Shown: piece by piece, positions 30,101 to 39,229 of the stretch
Layout of the letters: every line of letters begins with the position of its first letter
Numbering within the stretch: the stretch's first letter is position 1
NCBI GenBank assembly: GCA_946406115.1
Contig: OX291551.1
Location: 31,975,381-32,039,380, forward strand
Source of the DNA: Apoda limacodes
Taxonomy: Eukaryota; Arthropoda; Insecta; Lepidoptera; Limacodidae
Direction: 5' to 3'
Length of the DNA: 64,000 bases
Position numbers and translations under genes: made by a program
The notes under the pieces: model-generated
What the model was told of the DNA's origin: nothing
The model's database searches: none
What the model saw: only the letters and a program-made list of their open reading frames with translations

Positions 30101-32948
30101 TATTGAGCCCGGCATCCGCTACTTTTGCCTAAGGATAGCCGTCTAACCTTGCTGTTGATCTAGGACTGCCATTTGAGAAACTCTCATGCGGTACTTTTCT
30201 TGCGAATTTTCATACTCCTGCAAGAGTTTTGAATTTTCTCGGCTCGAAGGGTTATTAGAAGTGTGCTCTTTAAGTGCATACCCTGTTTTTAGGCTCAAGG
30301 CAACTTTGAGTCAGCCACAAATGAGCGATTTGCCTCCCGATCAAGTAAAAATCACTCAATTCTTTTCTACTGTTAGAACTGATTTTGCAGGTCCCTTTTA
30401 CATATAGACTTATACCTTGCGCAACACCAAGGTGGTCAAGGCACACTTATGCGTATTTGTATGTATTGTTACGAAGGCAGTCTACCTTGAGGTAGTCCTC
30501 TCTTTTCACTGAGGCTTTGTTTGCCTGTCTTTCTCGCTTCGAATTGCGGCACCAACTATATGGGTACTAATCGTTATCTACGAGAAGTCCACCAGTCCCT
30601 TGTTGTAAATCAGCAGGGCATAGGTCATCACCTCTCTCGAAAGGGAATTAAGTGGATTATTGATCCCCCGCATATTCTTCTTGCGGTGGAATTTTCGAAG
30701 CGGTGGTGAAGGTAGCAAAGACACATCTTCGCTGCGTTGTTGGCGAGACTATTTTCACCTTCGAGGAGCTATCTACAGTCTTCTGTAAAATTGAGGCGGT
30801 GCTTAACTCGAGGCCCCCTGTCCGATTTCTCCGGACCCGAATATTCTAGACTTCTGGTTATTTTTGGTGGGTGGGAATTTGACGGAGTGTTTAGGTCTTT
30901 TCCCTACCTTTTATTTCCTCTCTCAGTTTAAACTGTAATTTAGGGATTCCTTAGGTCCCCTTAGAAGACATAAGACGGACCCACGTTGTCCATTTAGTAA
31001 CATCAATAACACCTATGGAGGAAAGTTAAGTCGCCTTGTAGTAGTTTGGTTTTGATTGTAACTATTGTGGGGAACTATTATGCACGTCACCCTATTCGTC
31101 CCACCACTTGGTACTCCTCTGTTTTCTAACTCCAAAATTTAGGTTAACAAATGAGACAACGAACTTGTATAAGTACTTTCTTTTACTTGTTACTGTACAC
31201 TACGTTACAATAATACAGATACACGAAACGTTATACAATATGTATACAAGGTGAGAGCGCGCGCTCTCGAACCCGGACCAGAGACGACTGAGGATACCTC
31301 GTCACTGGGTAGCAGTCATCGCTGCGCATACGTATAATGCTGACTCGGCACCCACACTATTATCATTGAGGAAACACTTTATGTTTAGGGCGGCATGTCA
31401 GCAGATGGCAAAACTGTGAGGATCCCGTGTTGCTCTATGGGCTATGCTAACATTTAATGCAAGTTGAAGCACTTTCGAGTTAGGAAAACTCACCTACCTC
31501 GGCCATGTCTTTAGGCACGAGATGGTAATACGTGATATTGGTTCGAGAATAGACTGGAATAACAAGCGCCGCGGAGCTTATTTACATCACCATGGACAAC
31601 GAGAATTTTTTAAAGCATGTCCATCCTCCAGTAATTGGAAAGGAACCAGAACAATAAGAATTGCAAACATTTTATTTTCTGTTGTGGAAAAAAATCAAGG
31701 AGAACTTGTATTGAAAATCGAGACCATTCTATCCAAGGTCTCCAACTGGGGCGGCAAAACTTGGTCCGATTTACGAACAAAGAAATAAGTCTCCACGTTT
31801 ACCGCTAAAAAACCCCATTCACTGAGGTCTCACAATGCAAGAACATACCCCCTTCTATCTTCAAGAGCATTGAGATCGTCGCTGTTGACATCTCCAGCGA
31901 TGTTTAGTTCCGAAATCATTTGGAAGTCAAGGTGAAGCTGGCGTCCATAAAAACTTAGAGTACTCAACAGAGCGAAGCTGTGCTTCAATTCTGTGCGAAG
32001 GTTCTTGCTTTACAAGTTGCAAGTCCGGCCCCGTATGTAGTACCCCTGCCATCTCTAGGCGGGTGCGAACGGATACCAGATTAGCCCTTTTTACTTGGTC
32101 CGACAACAATCTGGGAGAAATGTCGACAATCCCAAACTTACAAGCGGTATAAAACCCATATCTACTACTATCAAAGGGAATATATCCTCACATCTTAAAA
32201 CCTCAATGGTGGCTTACAGTGCTCTTTCAGAAAAACTTCCTCCCGCAAACGCTTAGGTTGTAGAATGAACTCCCTGTAAGAAAAAAGTGATTAGATTTTA
32301 AAGGGTCGGCGACGCACGAATAATTATTCAGGTGTCGCAAGCGTCCATGGGCTGCGATGAACATTTAGCAGTAGGCGGACTATAAGCTTCTTTGCCTCAT
32401 TAGTGATATAAAATGTTTAATGTTAGCGGAAGATGAAGAAAAGGCTGCGGCAGCGTCGGTGACAGAGTGGAGCAATGGCAGCGAGGGGGGAGAGAACGAG
32501 CTCGAGGTGTCAGTGCGGACGGTAGAGAAGGGGGCCTTAGTGCGGTGGGAACGCGCGCCGCTCGATGAAAGCCGCTGCACGATGCGCTGGTATAGCGGGG
32601 AGCCACCGCACGTGACTCTACTAGGCACCTATACCACCCACCATGACCACATGCTCGGTTAGTGTAGTCGTCCATAAAATTTGATAATCGTAGACGAGAC
32701 AAGTATGAGTATACGTATGTAGTTACGTTCTGGACGTTCCAGTGCGCAGAGTGGAGGAGGGCGGGCGGTACTGGGCACGCGTGGAGTGCGGCGCAGGCGC
32801 GGGCGGTGCGGTGCTGTCCGTTTCGCGTGCTGGGCAAATTCACGCGGCACTGGCAGCCTGCGCGGGCTCGGCGCTGCTGCTAGCGGTGCTGGCCTTCTCA
32901 CTCTACCTGGCGCGCCGCCGTCTTCGTGCCGCTAAAAGAAACCACTGA
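23935..32948 (+). CDS. Ig/FN3 single-pass cell-surface receptor, 3' exons (turtle/borderless-like)
   Basis: This is the only supported host gene. Five exons (23935-24153, 24240-24468, 24554-24760, about 32454-32657, 32743-32948) join in frame with intron phases 0, 1, 1, 1. In order they encode the end of one Ig domain (EGVYSCAPYNALG), a full Ig domain with both cysteines (VALPCVAL...GTYECTASNEA), one FN3 domain (PRAPFGLVAHPE...PDTEYELRVLAQDQLGDGLF), a second FN3 domain, a hydrophobic helix (ACAGSALLLAVLAFSLYL) and a short basic cytoplasmic tail (ARRRLRAAKRNH). The domain order and short tail fit insect IGSF9-like adhesion molecules, such as borderless or turtle, that act in axon and photoreceptor adhesion. 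Upstream exons with signal peptide and further Ig domains were not found and must lie left of the window or beyond the repeats. Family certainty is moderate; an adhesion or receptor role is inferred from domains. Confidence 0.82.
24240..24468 (+). CDS. receptor exon: Ig domain end and FN3-1 start
   Basis: The acceptor tgcttgcag ends at 24239 and the donor gtgagt begins at 24469. The exon is 229 nt, leaving phase 1. It encodes GGNLTIVEVREEDRGTYECT, closing the Ig domain, then PPRAPFGLVAHPESQSLHLS, the first FN3 strand. Confidence 0.87.
24554..24760 (+). CDS. receptor exon: rest of FN3-1
   Basis: The acceptor gctgtgcag ends at 24553 and the donor gtaata begins at 24761. It enters and leaves in phase 1, so it is symmetric like many FN3 exons. 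It encodes YQVWYRERGAGEWRSL and the canonical RPDTEYELRVLAQDQLGDGL strand pair. Confidence 0.87.
24898..25154 (+). pseudogene. I/R1-type LINE RT fragment in receptor intron
   Basis: A short plus-strand stretch reads SAWGDRNKPSLALNKSTIIT, then, past a damaged part, AGEIASQCFGKVAKA and TSWGLRYEALK. These resemble the post-YADD thumb region of I/R1-group reverse transcriptases. It is cut at its right by the poly(T) of the inserted D1 element. No intact domain remains. Confidence 0.5.
25155..28655 (-). mobile_element. near-complete D1 LINE (jockey superfamily) in receptor intron
   Basis: A minus-strand element of about 3.5 kb lies antisense to the host gene. The 3' end is a 25-nt T-run at 25155-25179, followed inward by a 3' UTR containing accatcaggcgggccgtaag. 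ORF2 runs from 28192 to 25229 with a single in-frame TAG. The GC-rich 5' leader (28193 to about 28655) has no long ORF1. The right end meets the start of a BEL/Pao LTR. Low decay and the long pure tail imply a recent insertion. Clade placement beyond the jockey superfamily (Daphne or CR1-like) is uncertain. Confidence 0.85.
25229..28192 (-). CDS. D1 ORF2: endonuclease-reverse transcriptase with one in-frame TAG
   Basis: From the ATG at 28190-28192 the protein runs 795 residues to TAG (25805-25807) and reads on for 191 more in the same frame. APE-type endonuclease motifs are NVDFCNIRGIHANLN (about residue 18), FLTETQISC (Glu), GDFNAHHREWL (about 156) and GSSDHCLIRTRL (about 234). RT motifs are GPDGIPAVVLKQC, SNYRPIAITSLLSKVMERV, CSLDIAKAFDRVWHRG (about 615), AGVPQGSVLSPTLFLLHIN (about 663) and CYADDSTGD (about 692). 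The region after TAG, KLASKKLGVLNRAKQYFTS to the final VASVHRLR, is the conserved C-terminal domain. It would nick DNA and reverse transcribe its RNA. The codon before VKLAS reads AAG in a decayed copy at 31.9 kb but TAG in three copies. Confidence 0.85.
28656..28997 (+). repeat. putative 5' LTR of BEL/Pao remnant
   Basis: TGT...ACA ends and a following primer-binding-like site support an LTR. Only the distal part (28899-28976) has a visible partner at 30983-31060, so limits are inferred. Confidence 0.5.
29432..29844 (+). mobile_element. D1-family RT fragment nested in the BEL remnant
   Basis: Reads DRQYGFCHGRSTGDLLVYLT, jumps over the FDRVW and PQG boxes by deletion to NNMHCYEDASTGDAYYTGRA, and continues to KSIGILGIDICSDVQFRD. 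The catalytic YADD is mutated to YEDA. It is fused in frame behind the BEL gag start, giving an accidental chimeric ORF at 29317-29868. Confidence 0.8.
31076..31655. other. intronic spacer
   Basis: A mixed stretch between the BEL remnant and the D1 relic. It includes a GC-richer patch (gtgagagcgcgcgctctcga near 31252) and short relic words, but no supported ORF or terminal repeat. Confidence 0.4.
31656..32413 (+). mobile_element. decayed D1 copy adjoining the FN3-2 exon
   Basis: A plus-strand relic reads NILFSVVEKNQGELVLKIET, then many stops. It retains the HLEVKVKLAS junction (AAG where other copies have TAG), the IGILGV-like block and the 3' UTR words gtcggcgacgcacgaat and gtaggcggactataagcttc. 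It ends with ttagtgatataaaa at about 32400-32413, matching the D1 3' terminus (ttagtagtataaaa) seen at 25.2 kb. The next receptor exon begins within about 15-55 bp. Confidence 0.75.
32454..32657 (+). CDS. receptor exon: FN3-2 (acceptor uncertain)
   Basis: It encodes an acidic linker, then ELEVSVRTVEKGALVRWERA and TMRWYSGEPPHVTLLGTY, a diverged FN3 half. The donor gttagt begins at 32658 in phase 1. Three acceptor AGs keep the required phase: exon starts at 32427, 32454 or 32466. I chose 32454 (after gctgcggcag) tentatively. The upstream sequence to about 32413 is the 3' end of a D1 retroelement. Confidence 0.7.
32743..32948 (+). CDS. receptor last exon: FN3-2 end, transmembrane helix, tail
   Basis: The acceptor gttccag ends at 32742. 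It enters in phase 1 and ends with the stop TGA at 32946-32948. It encodes GGRYWARVECGAG, closing FN3-2, a helix of about 20 residues (AALAACAGSALLLAVLAFSL) and a stop-transfer run ARRRLRAAKR. The cytoplasmic tail is only about 12 residues, so any signalling would need partners. Confidence 0.85.
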
Positions 32949-33544
32949 CTCTCTATCAACATATTTACCTTGAGTTCTGCTGTACTCCTCCTCCCTGTTC
33001 TTCTTCCTAAGTTTTGTGTTAAACACAGTGATCATAGAATTAAGGTTTACTTTTGATTGTAAGAAATTTAATGAATTTAATAGATGTTACACGGATAATG
33101 ATTTATTTGCAACTGAACTTTACAATATACTTTAAAACAAATAAAGGTTAACGCACACATGCACACGTCCCTTGCACTACGTACTAACACATAGGTATGT
33201 ATGTGGATCAAACATGCCGCCCACCAAAGGACTCTAAAAGTCCTTTTAAATAACAAGGAATTAAACAGTAAATAAAGAAATTTAAGTGTGGATTTACATT
33301 AAGAAATAACTTCAATGTAAATAAGATAATCGAATAAGTATATATATATATCTCGATAAGTCTAGATAATCTTTCGGTAAAATTATACATGACTTTGAAC
33401 AAAAAATTGTACAATCGCAATAATTAATAGAAAAATTAGAAAAACAACAAAGAAAATTTGGTTTGCTAAAATATGAATAATAATTTCATAAAATAAACCC
33501 ATCCAGATATAAGAAAGTGACAATAACTAAATCACGCTTCAGTG
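32949..33544. other. receptor 3' UTR and downstream AT-rich spacer
   Basis: The stretch to about 33165 is probably 3' UTR ending after the aataaa signal. Beyond it is AT-rich DNA that may include the 3' LTR of the minus-strand BEL element, but I cannot pair it with a partner LTR. Confidence 0.45.
33140..33145 (+). promoter_or_regulatory. poly(A) signal of the receptor gene
   Basis: A canonical aataaa lies about 190 bp after the stop codon, in AT-rich 3' UTR before the next repeat region. Confidence 0.6.
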
Positions 33545-33797
33545 TTTATGGGTAAATGACAGAGTTTCTTATGAGATCTCTGTATAATGCTTTCTCCGCT
33601 TTTAAGAGAATAAACTCTGGTTACACCATCGGGGCCTGGATGCTTTTCTATAATCCGCCCCACGTCCACTTTCTCTTTCCAGGGCGAAGGTTGTCTTTTT
33701 TTATAAGGACGATAGGTCCTAATTCAAACTCCTGGACCCTTTTGTGCCATTTAGGTCTTTGTTGCAGCCTTGACATATATTCTTGTTGCCATTTGTT

Positions 33798-34650
33798 CTA
33801 AAAGTCAGTAAGTAGCTTTTGCATGTGTTGCCATCTGAATAGCTGACTCATAGGAACATTTTGCAAATTTGGCATAGGTATTGTTACGGGAGCTTTTCCA
33901 ATCAAGAAGTGTCCAGAAGTCAGAGGTCGGATGTTGTCTGTATTTGAATCAACAATTGGACTTAAAGGTCTTGAGTTCAGACATGCTTCTACTTGATATA
34001 AGAGCGTGGTAAATTCTTCATATGTCAGATGAGATGTTAAAATTCGCTTAAAGTGGTATTTGATAGATTTTACACCTGCTTCCCACAGTCCACCTATGTA
34101 TGGGCTGTAAGCTAGAATAAAGTGCCATTTTGTGCTATCCATTGCTAGTGACTCAGCAATTGGTTCTTTTAAATTTAACTTAGCCTCAGCCGAAGCCGAA
34201 GCTAGTTCTTTGTATCGCTTTTGTGTACATACAAACAAAAATTGCAATGTAGGCCTTGCTGGTCTTGGCACCTGTACCCTTTGACATCAAAACTTGATAT
34301 GGGCCAGCAAAATCAACTCCGCTGTTCAAAAATGGTTTGGCTGTGGTTACTCTTACTCGAGGTATGTCTCCCATCATTTGTGATTTAGCCACAGCGTTGT
34401 GCTTCGCACATAGTAAGCATTTCTTTAGTTTTAATTTTACTGCTTTCTTTGCTTTCAGAATCCAGTATTTCGAGCGTAAGTAACCCAGCATCAGTTGGAT
34501 TCCACCGTGCAGCGTCTTCGGGTGAGCGTCCGACACAACAAGTGCAGTCATGTACGAATCAGTGTATAGAATAATAGGATGTTTTTCGTCATCGGTTAGG
34601 TTTGCATGGCGTAACCTACCGCCCACCCTTAGGATTCTGTCTTCGTCCAA
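33798..34650 (-). pseudogene. BEL/Pao integrase
   Basis: From 34650 to 34186 it reads ILRVGGRLRHANLTDDEKHP, the HHCC region KTLHGGIQLMLGYLRSKYWI, CLLCAKHNAVAKSQMMGDI, PFLNSGVDFAGPYQVL and IAIFVCMYTKAI. After a frameshift near 34190-34270 it reads WHFILAYSPYIGGLWEAGVK (catalytic Glu in GLWEAG) and SRPLSPIVDS to 33798. This would insert element cDNA. It is broken by the frameshift. Confidence 0.8.
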
Positions 34651-35582
34651 GTAAGGTTGTAGGGAAATTAATCGACTTTCTTTTTTTACCCTTTTCTTAG
34701 TGTTTAGGTTGTATATATCTTCTTGGAACGTTTCTCTCTGCGCGATCCTTCTACAAGTTTTTAGACCTTCATCTATTCCTGTAGTTAGAATGTCGCCTTT
34801 ATTATTCAGTTTTATTTTTTCAGAAACCTTTTGCAGTAAGCTATTCCTTTAGTCAATTGTGGTAAATCATTAAATATTTGAAATCTTGTAGAAAATTGTT
34901 GTTCTTCATTTTCAATGTTTACATTAATTTGTATTATTTATTTTCTTTCCAGATTAGTAGTTTGTTCTTAGGTCTGCTGCACGTGATTTCTCCTTTTGAT
35001 ACTCACTTTGGTCCATTTCACTACATTTCATTATTTTTCAGGTCTATTAGAGTTGTCCGCGTGCCGCTATATCTGCGGCATTTAATTCAGATTGTACGTG
35101 ATACCAGTTATGATTGCCAATTTCATCTAAGATTTCAACAACCCGGTTCTTCACGTAAGTGTTCCATCTTGTCGGGTCTCCAAATAGCCAAGAAAGTTCT
35201 ATAGTTGAGTTGGTTCAGGCGAAGATTTGACTGCTAGGTATTCTCATTGCCTCCTTTACATGTTTCAGGAGGCCAGCAGCACCGCGCCACAGAGTTCTAA
35301 TCGAGGGAGAGACTTGGCTTTCGTAGATGCTACCCGTATTTTGGCGGCGATGAAAGTAGTCTTTAGATCGCCATCTGTCGTCCTTACTCTCAAATATGCA
35401 ACCGCAGCATATGCTCGAATGGATGCATCGCAGAAGCTATGAATCGAGACATTCTTTATTACATCGTCAGTTGCGTGCAGCCATCTTCCTATCTCAATCT
35501 CAGGTAAGTATCTAAAACCTCCTCTTCATTCCGTCCATTCATCAGCAATGGTTTGTTCTACTTGTTCATCCCATGTTATTCC

Positions 35583-36790
35583 TTATAGCCATAATTTTTT
35601 AATCAATAACTTTGCAGGTAATATAGCATGCGAAAGCCATCCGAGTGGATCGAATAATTTTTGTATGCCAGCGACGATAGTTCTTTTCGTAATACCACTA
35701 GACATAGTAGGTAGGTTGAGACTATATTGAAATACATCTTTTCCCATATTCCAATGCAAGCCTAGTGCTCTTATAGTGCCATCTATATTAATGTTAAGAT
35801 TGTTAAGATAGGAACTTCTCTGCGATGGTTTAAACTTCTTTAGTAATTCAGCATTGTTGGAGCACCACTTTTGTTGGATAAATCCTCCTCTTTGCAGCAT
35901 AACGTCTATATCTTTAGCTAACTATATAGCATCTTCCAGTGTATTTTTTCCTGACATCAAATCATCCATATAAAAGTCTTGTTTTATTGTTACAGCAGCA
36001 TCGGGATTAACAGGACCTTCATCTTCTGCGACTTGGTGTGAAGTCAGCAGCAAATGCAAAATACGGAGCAGAAGCAGTTCCAAGTGTTACCGTTAAAAGT
36101 TAATAATCTCTTACAGGCTTATCAGGATTGTCTCGCTACAAAATTCTTTGCAAGTCTCTATCGTTTTGTTCTGGTACCACAGCATGATGTGGCAGATAGA
36201 CTGATGGTTTGTTCATTTCTTCTTTAGGTACACCTTGCATGTGATTCATTAGTTTATACTCCTGCATGACTTTGACATATTCTCTTTGTAAATTGGCGTC
36301 TTGTTAAAATCTTCTTTCCAATTGATATAATCTTCTTAAAGCTATGTCTCGGGTATTTCCTTGAATTGATAAAAGCGTTTCGGTTTTCGTAGTTATCTTA
36401 GCAATATATAGTCCATTGTCTGTTCTGGTTGTACTTGTTTGATAGATTTCTTCGCATCTTCTTTCATCAGCTGTTAGTTTTGTCTCTATCTGGTTCCCAC
36501 ATTGGTTTTAGCATAGTATCCAGATCCAGATTTAGGTGCATAACTACTGCTTCATCTCTCGGTTCATTAGCATGTATATTTCCAAAGAGAATCTAGCCCA
36601 GGCTAGTGTTTTCAGCACATGGTGTGCCTAGGGGACCCTTGATAACTTCACTCTTCATAATTTGGGCACATACTTCTACACCTAGCAGCATATCGATTCG
36701 TCCCGGTTGGTTAAAACTTGGGTCTGCCAGAACAAGACCTTGTAAATGAGGTCAGGTGCTTGTAGAGATGGTTCTTGACGGTAATTGGGT
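35583..36790 (-). pseudogene. BEL/Pao protease-RT fragments
   Basis: Near 36700-36600 the minus strand reads DMLLGVEVCAQIMKSEVIKG and GPLGTPCAENTSLG, the post-active-site part of a BEL protease. From 35900 to 35583 an open RT piece reads TIRALGLHWNMGKDVFQYSL, IVAGIQKLFDPLGWLSHAIL and PAKLLIKKLW, the end of the palm/connection. The catalytic YVDD-type box is not intact in any open frame. Confidence 0.65.
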
Positions 36791-36964
36791 GGTAAGTTGT
36801 GTTAGCATAATGTTTTACCTTTAGTTAACGGGCACAAGTGCTGTAGCTAAAAGCGCTGTAAATGTCCCTGTCATAAAGTAAGACGACAGCTCGACGTCTG
36901 TTCCCACCGTCTCCTTCGGCTATTGTTCTTCAACCTTACTGTGATTGTCTTGAACTTCTTCTGT

Positions 36965-38145
36965 TTAGTTTGGTGACGTCATCGGTGTAGATTGATACAC
37001 CAATGTGTGATGACGTTTATGGCATATGCGACAGAACATTTTAAGATGACATTGTCTTGCAGAGTGTCCTGGTACCAGACAATTATTACACAAGTTGTTG
37101 GTTTTAGCATAATCGTATATCTCGTTTGGTTGCATTTTCTCCCTACAGTGGCATATCGTGTGTTCTTCATTGCACATAAAACACGTTCTTGTTTTATTCT
37201 TCGTAGTGGACATGTGCACAGCAAACTCTCTAGGTTTGATAGTCTTTTTTCTTATTGATGGAGTCATCAGTTCTAATGTTCGGAATTTAGATTGGAGAAA
37301 CTTTTTTAAATCATCCCATGTAGGTAATACTTCCGTATCATCCTTATACGCAAACTGTTCCCACTCTCTGTGTGTCTCAGGGTCAAATTTTTGCACTGCA
37401 AGAAATATAATCAGGACATCACAAGAGTCCGTTAGGCTATTGATGCATTCGGTTGTGGTATCGAACAACAATTTAATACTATTAGCAGTTTGCGCAGCGA
37501 TTTCCCTTTGCGTAAACAATCTTTTTAACACGGAATTTACTATTATTCGTTTATTTCCATATCTTGTCTTAAGCGTAGCCCATGATTTATCATAATTACT
37601 ATCTGTGACTTGAACTCATTTCAATAAAGACTCAGCTTCCCCATTGAGAGTACTTTTTAAATAATGTAATTTCTGTACCTTGCTTAGTGATGTGTTGGTG
37701 TGCACTTATGACGTAAGCAAATCATGATACGCCGGCCATTCTTCATATACACCCGAAAAGGTAGGTAAAACTATTCTTGGAAGTTTGACCACCGTCACTG
37801 GTCTCTGCCACTCCCACAGTTTCCGCCGCAGGCGTGAACTTTATCGAAGAAGCTAATAAGTCCTTCAAATCCGCTTGTATGCAGGTGTATAAATCTTCAA
37901 ATACAAAAACTCTTCATTCGCAAAGTAAGGAATATCGGAATATTTCTCTTTAGGTCTACATTTGATAAATTCTTGGTGTGCATTGTTAAACGTCGTCCAG
38001 TATCTCTTCACTGTTTGTATACGCGTTTCTAGGTATCCAGGCGTAAGCCGCTGTTTTGGGCACTTTTTTAAGTTAATTTGGGTCTTACGTAGCAACGGCG
38101 CAGTAGATTTCAATATATTTAGCAGCTTTTCCGGCGTATGAGACA
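36965..38145 (-). pseudogene. BEL/Pao gag with two or more CCHC knuckles
   Basis: The N-terminal part starts MSHTPEKLLNILKSTAPLLR (38145) and reads to about 37865. After frameshifts the C-terminal part (37531 to 36965) contains the capsid-like FDPETHREWEQFA and knuckles CFMCNEEHTICHC, CNNCLVPGHSARQC and CRICHKRHHTLVY. Knuckles package element RNA. The product is broken in the middle near 37540-37860. Confidence 0.75.
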
Positions 38146-38280
38146 TTGTTTTACTGGTAATTAAACTTTTTTGTAGTACGTAATGACAACTGATAACTTT
38201 TCTTCTTACTTCGATAACTAAATTACATAAGTTAATATTCAATAATATTCTTGTCATGCATGAATCATAACTTGTTTACT

Positions 38281-38980
38281 TCGTATCGCACCCCTGGTCG
38301 CAAGTAAGGTCTAGGGTCTATTGTTCTCTCACCGGCATTGTAGTTTTTGCGTAGCTGTTTTGCTGTGTTGTTACGCTACCTGACGCTTTCAGTTCGTATT
38401 GTCCATGTGGTTTCGTTAAATCGAAGCTAGTACTTATCAGTACGCCAACCTTCCTTTTAATCCTTTCATTATAGGGTCTCTGCATAGCATTGCACTTTGC
38501 CCAGAGACTAGGCGAAGTAGGATTAACCCCCAGACATCGTGTTTTGCACTTTGTATTGGGACACTTCGGCCAGGGAACACGCCAGCCACACGCTATCTAT
38601 CTAAAATCGGGTAGAGAAATAATTCTTCAATTGACCACACGCATCGCCTACTATAAGCGATGGCGGAGGAAGAGGACAGTGGTAGGGGCCCACTCAGGGA
38701 ACTTTTGACCTTTTTGGATCAGAAGTTCACCCCGGCCACCACCCCGTCGCGATTCCGGTCAATCGAATCGTCTCCTGATAGGTCTCGCTCGCGATTGCGT
38801 ATACGAGATTCGGGCTTTCCCGTGCACCTACTGTTATTAATAGACATGGAAAATGAAATTTATACCTATATTTCACTACATTATTATATATTTATATATT
38901 TATTTAATTATTAAGATTATTTATAGATATCCTATACCCAGGACCTATCTAAGTTAATTTACGTACAGTTTTAATTTTAT
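38281..38980. other. GC-rich unclassified block and AT-rich spacer
   Basis: Around 38490-38830 the plus strand carries two overlapping open stretches (QRLGEVGLTPRHRVLHFVLG and EEDSGRGPLRELLTFLDQKF). They look like relics of a retroelement, because they are GC-richer than the flanks and frameshifted against each other, but I cannot name the family. From 38850 on the DNA is low-complexity AT. Confidence 0.35.
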
Positions 38981-39229
38981 ATATCTTTTTATATTTTTAT
39001 TTTATTTTATTCAGGATACATACAGTCTTACACAATTTAATTTACATAATAGATTTATAAATAGACCTAAAGATCCATTAAGTTTTAACAAAAGAAAATC
39101 ATATTGAAAAGCACCAAGTGAAAGTCACCAGTTGCTGGTTTGTGAAACAAATAGGGTCATATGTATTGTCTACCTACCTAACATTATCTATTTAATCTGT
39201 TCAACACTTCGTTAACCCTTTTTTTGTAT

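Larger units (their letters stand above)
28656..31075 (+). mobile_element. BEL/Pao LTR retrotransposon remnant with nested D1 fragment
   Basis: A left LTR-like sequence begins tgttag (28656) and ends gagaca (28997), followed by a primer-binding-like tggtagcagagcg (29002-29014). A gag-like start is at 29317 (MATPRSVLAGGLHYLEKAAA). Integrase scraps near 30425-30710 read HLCVFVCIVTKAVYLEVV and GIKWIIDPPH. A 78-bp block, 28899-28976, recurs at 30983-31060 as the remaining LTR similarity. Most of pol is missing, and a D1 RT piece occupies 29432-29844. It is fully decayed. Confidence 0.65.
33545..38280 (-). mobile_element. BEL/Pao LTR retrotransposon, decayed
   Basis: A minus-strand gag-protease-RT-RNaseH-integrase order is readable in pieces: gag from about 38145 to 36965, protease near 36780-36600, RT near 36300-35583, RNase H and integrase zinc region from about 35500 to 34400, integrase to 33798, and the chromo-like pol C-terminus to about 33550. 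Many frameshifts break it. No clear LTR pair was found. It lies tail to tail with the receptor gene. Confidence 0.8.

Noticed and set aside
36992..37595. Plus-strand ORFs of 88 and 145 codons
   Set aside because: They are antisense to the BEL gag knuckle region, which has clear Cys/His motifs on the minus strand.
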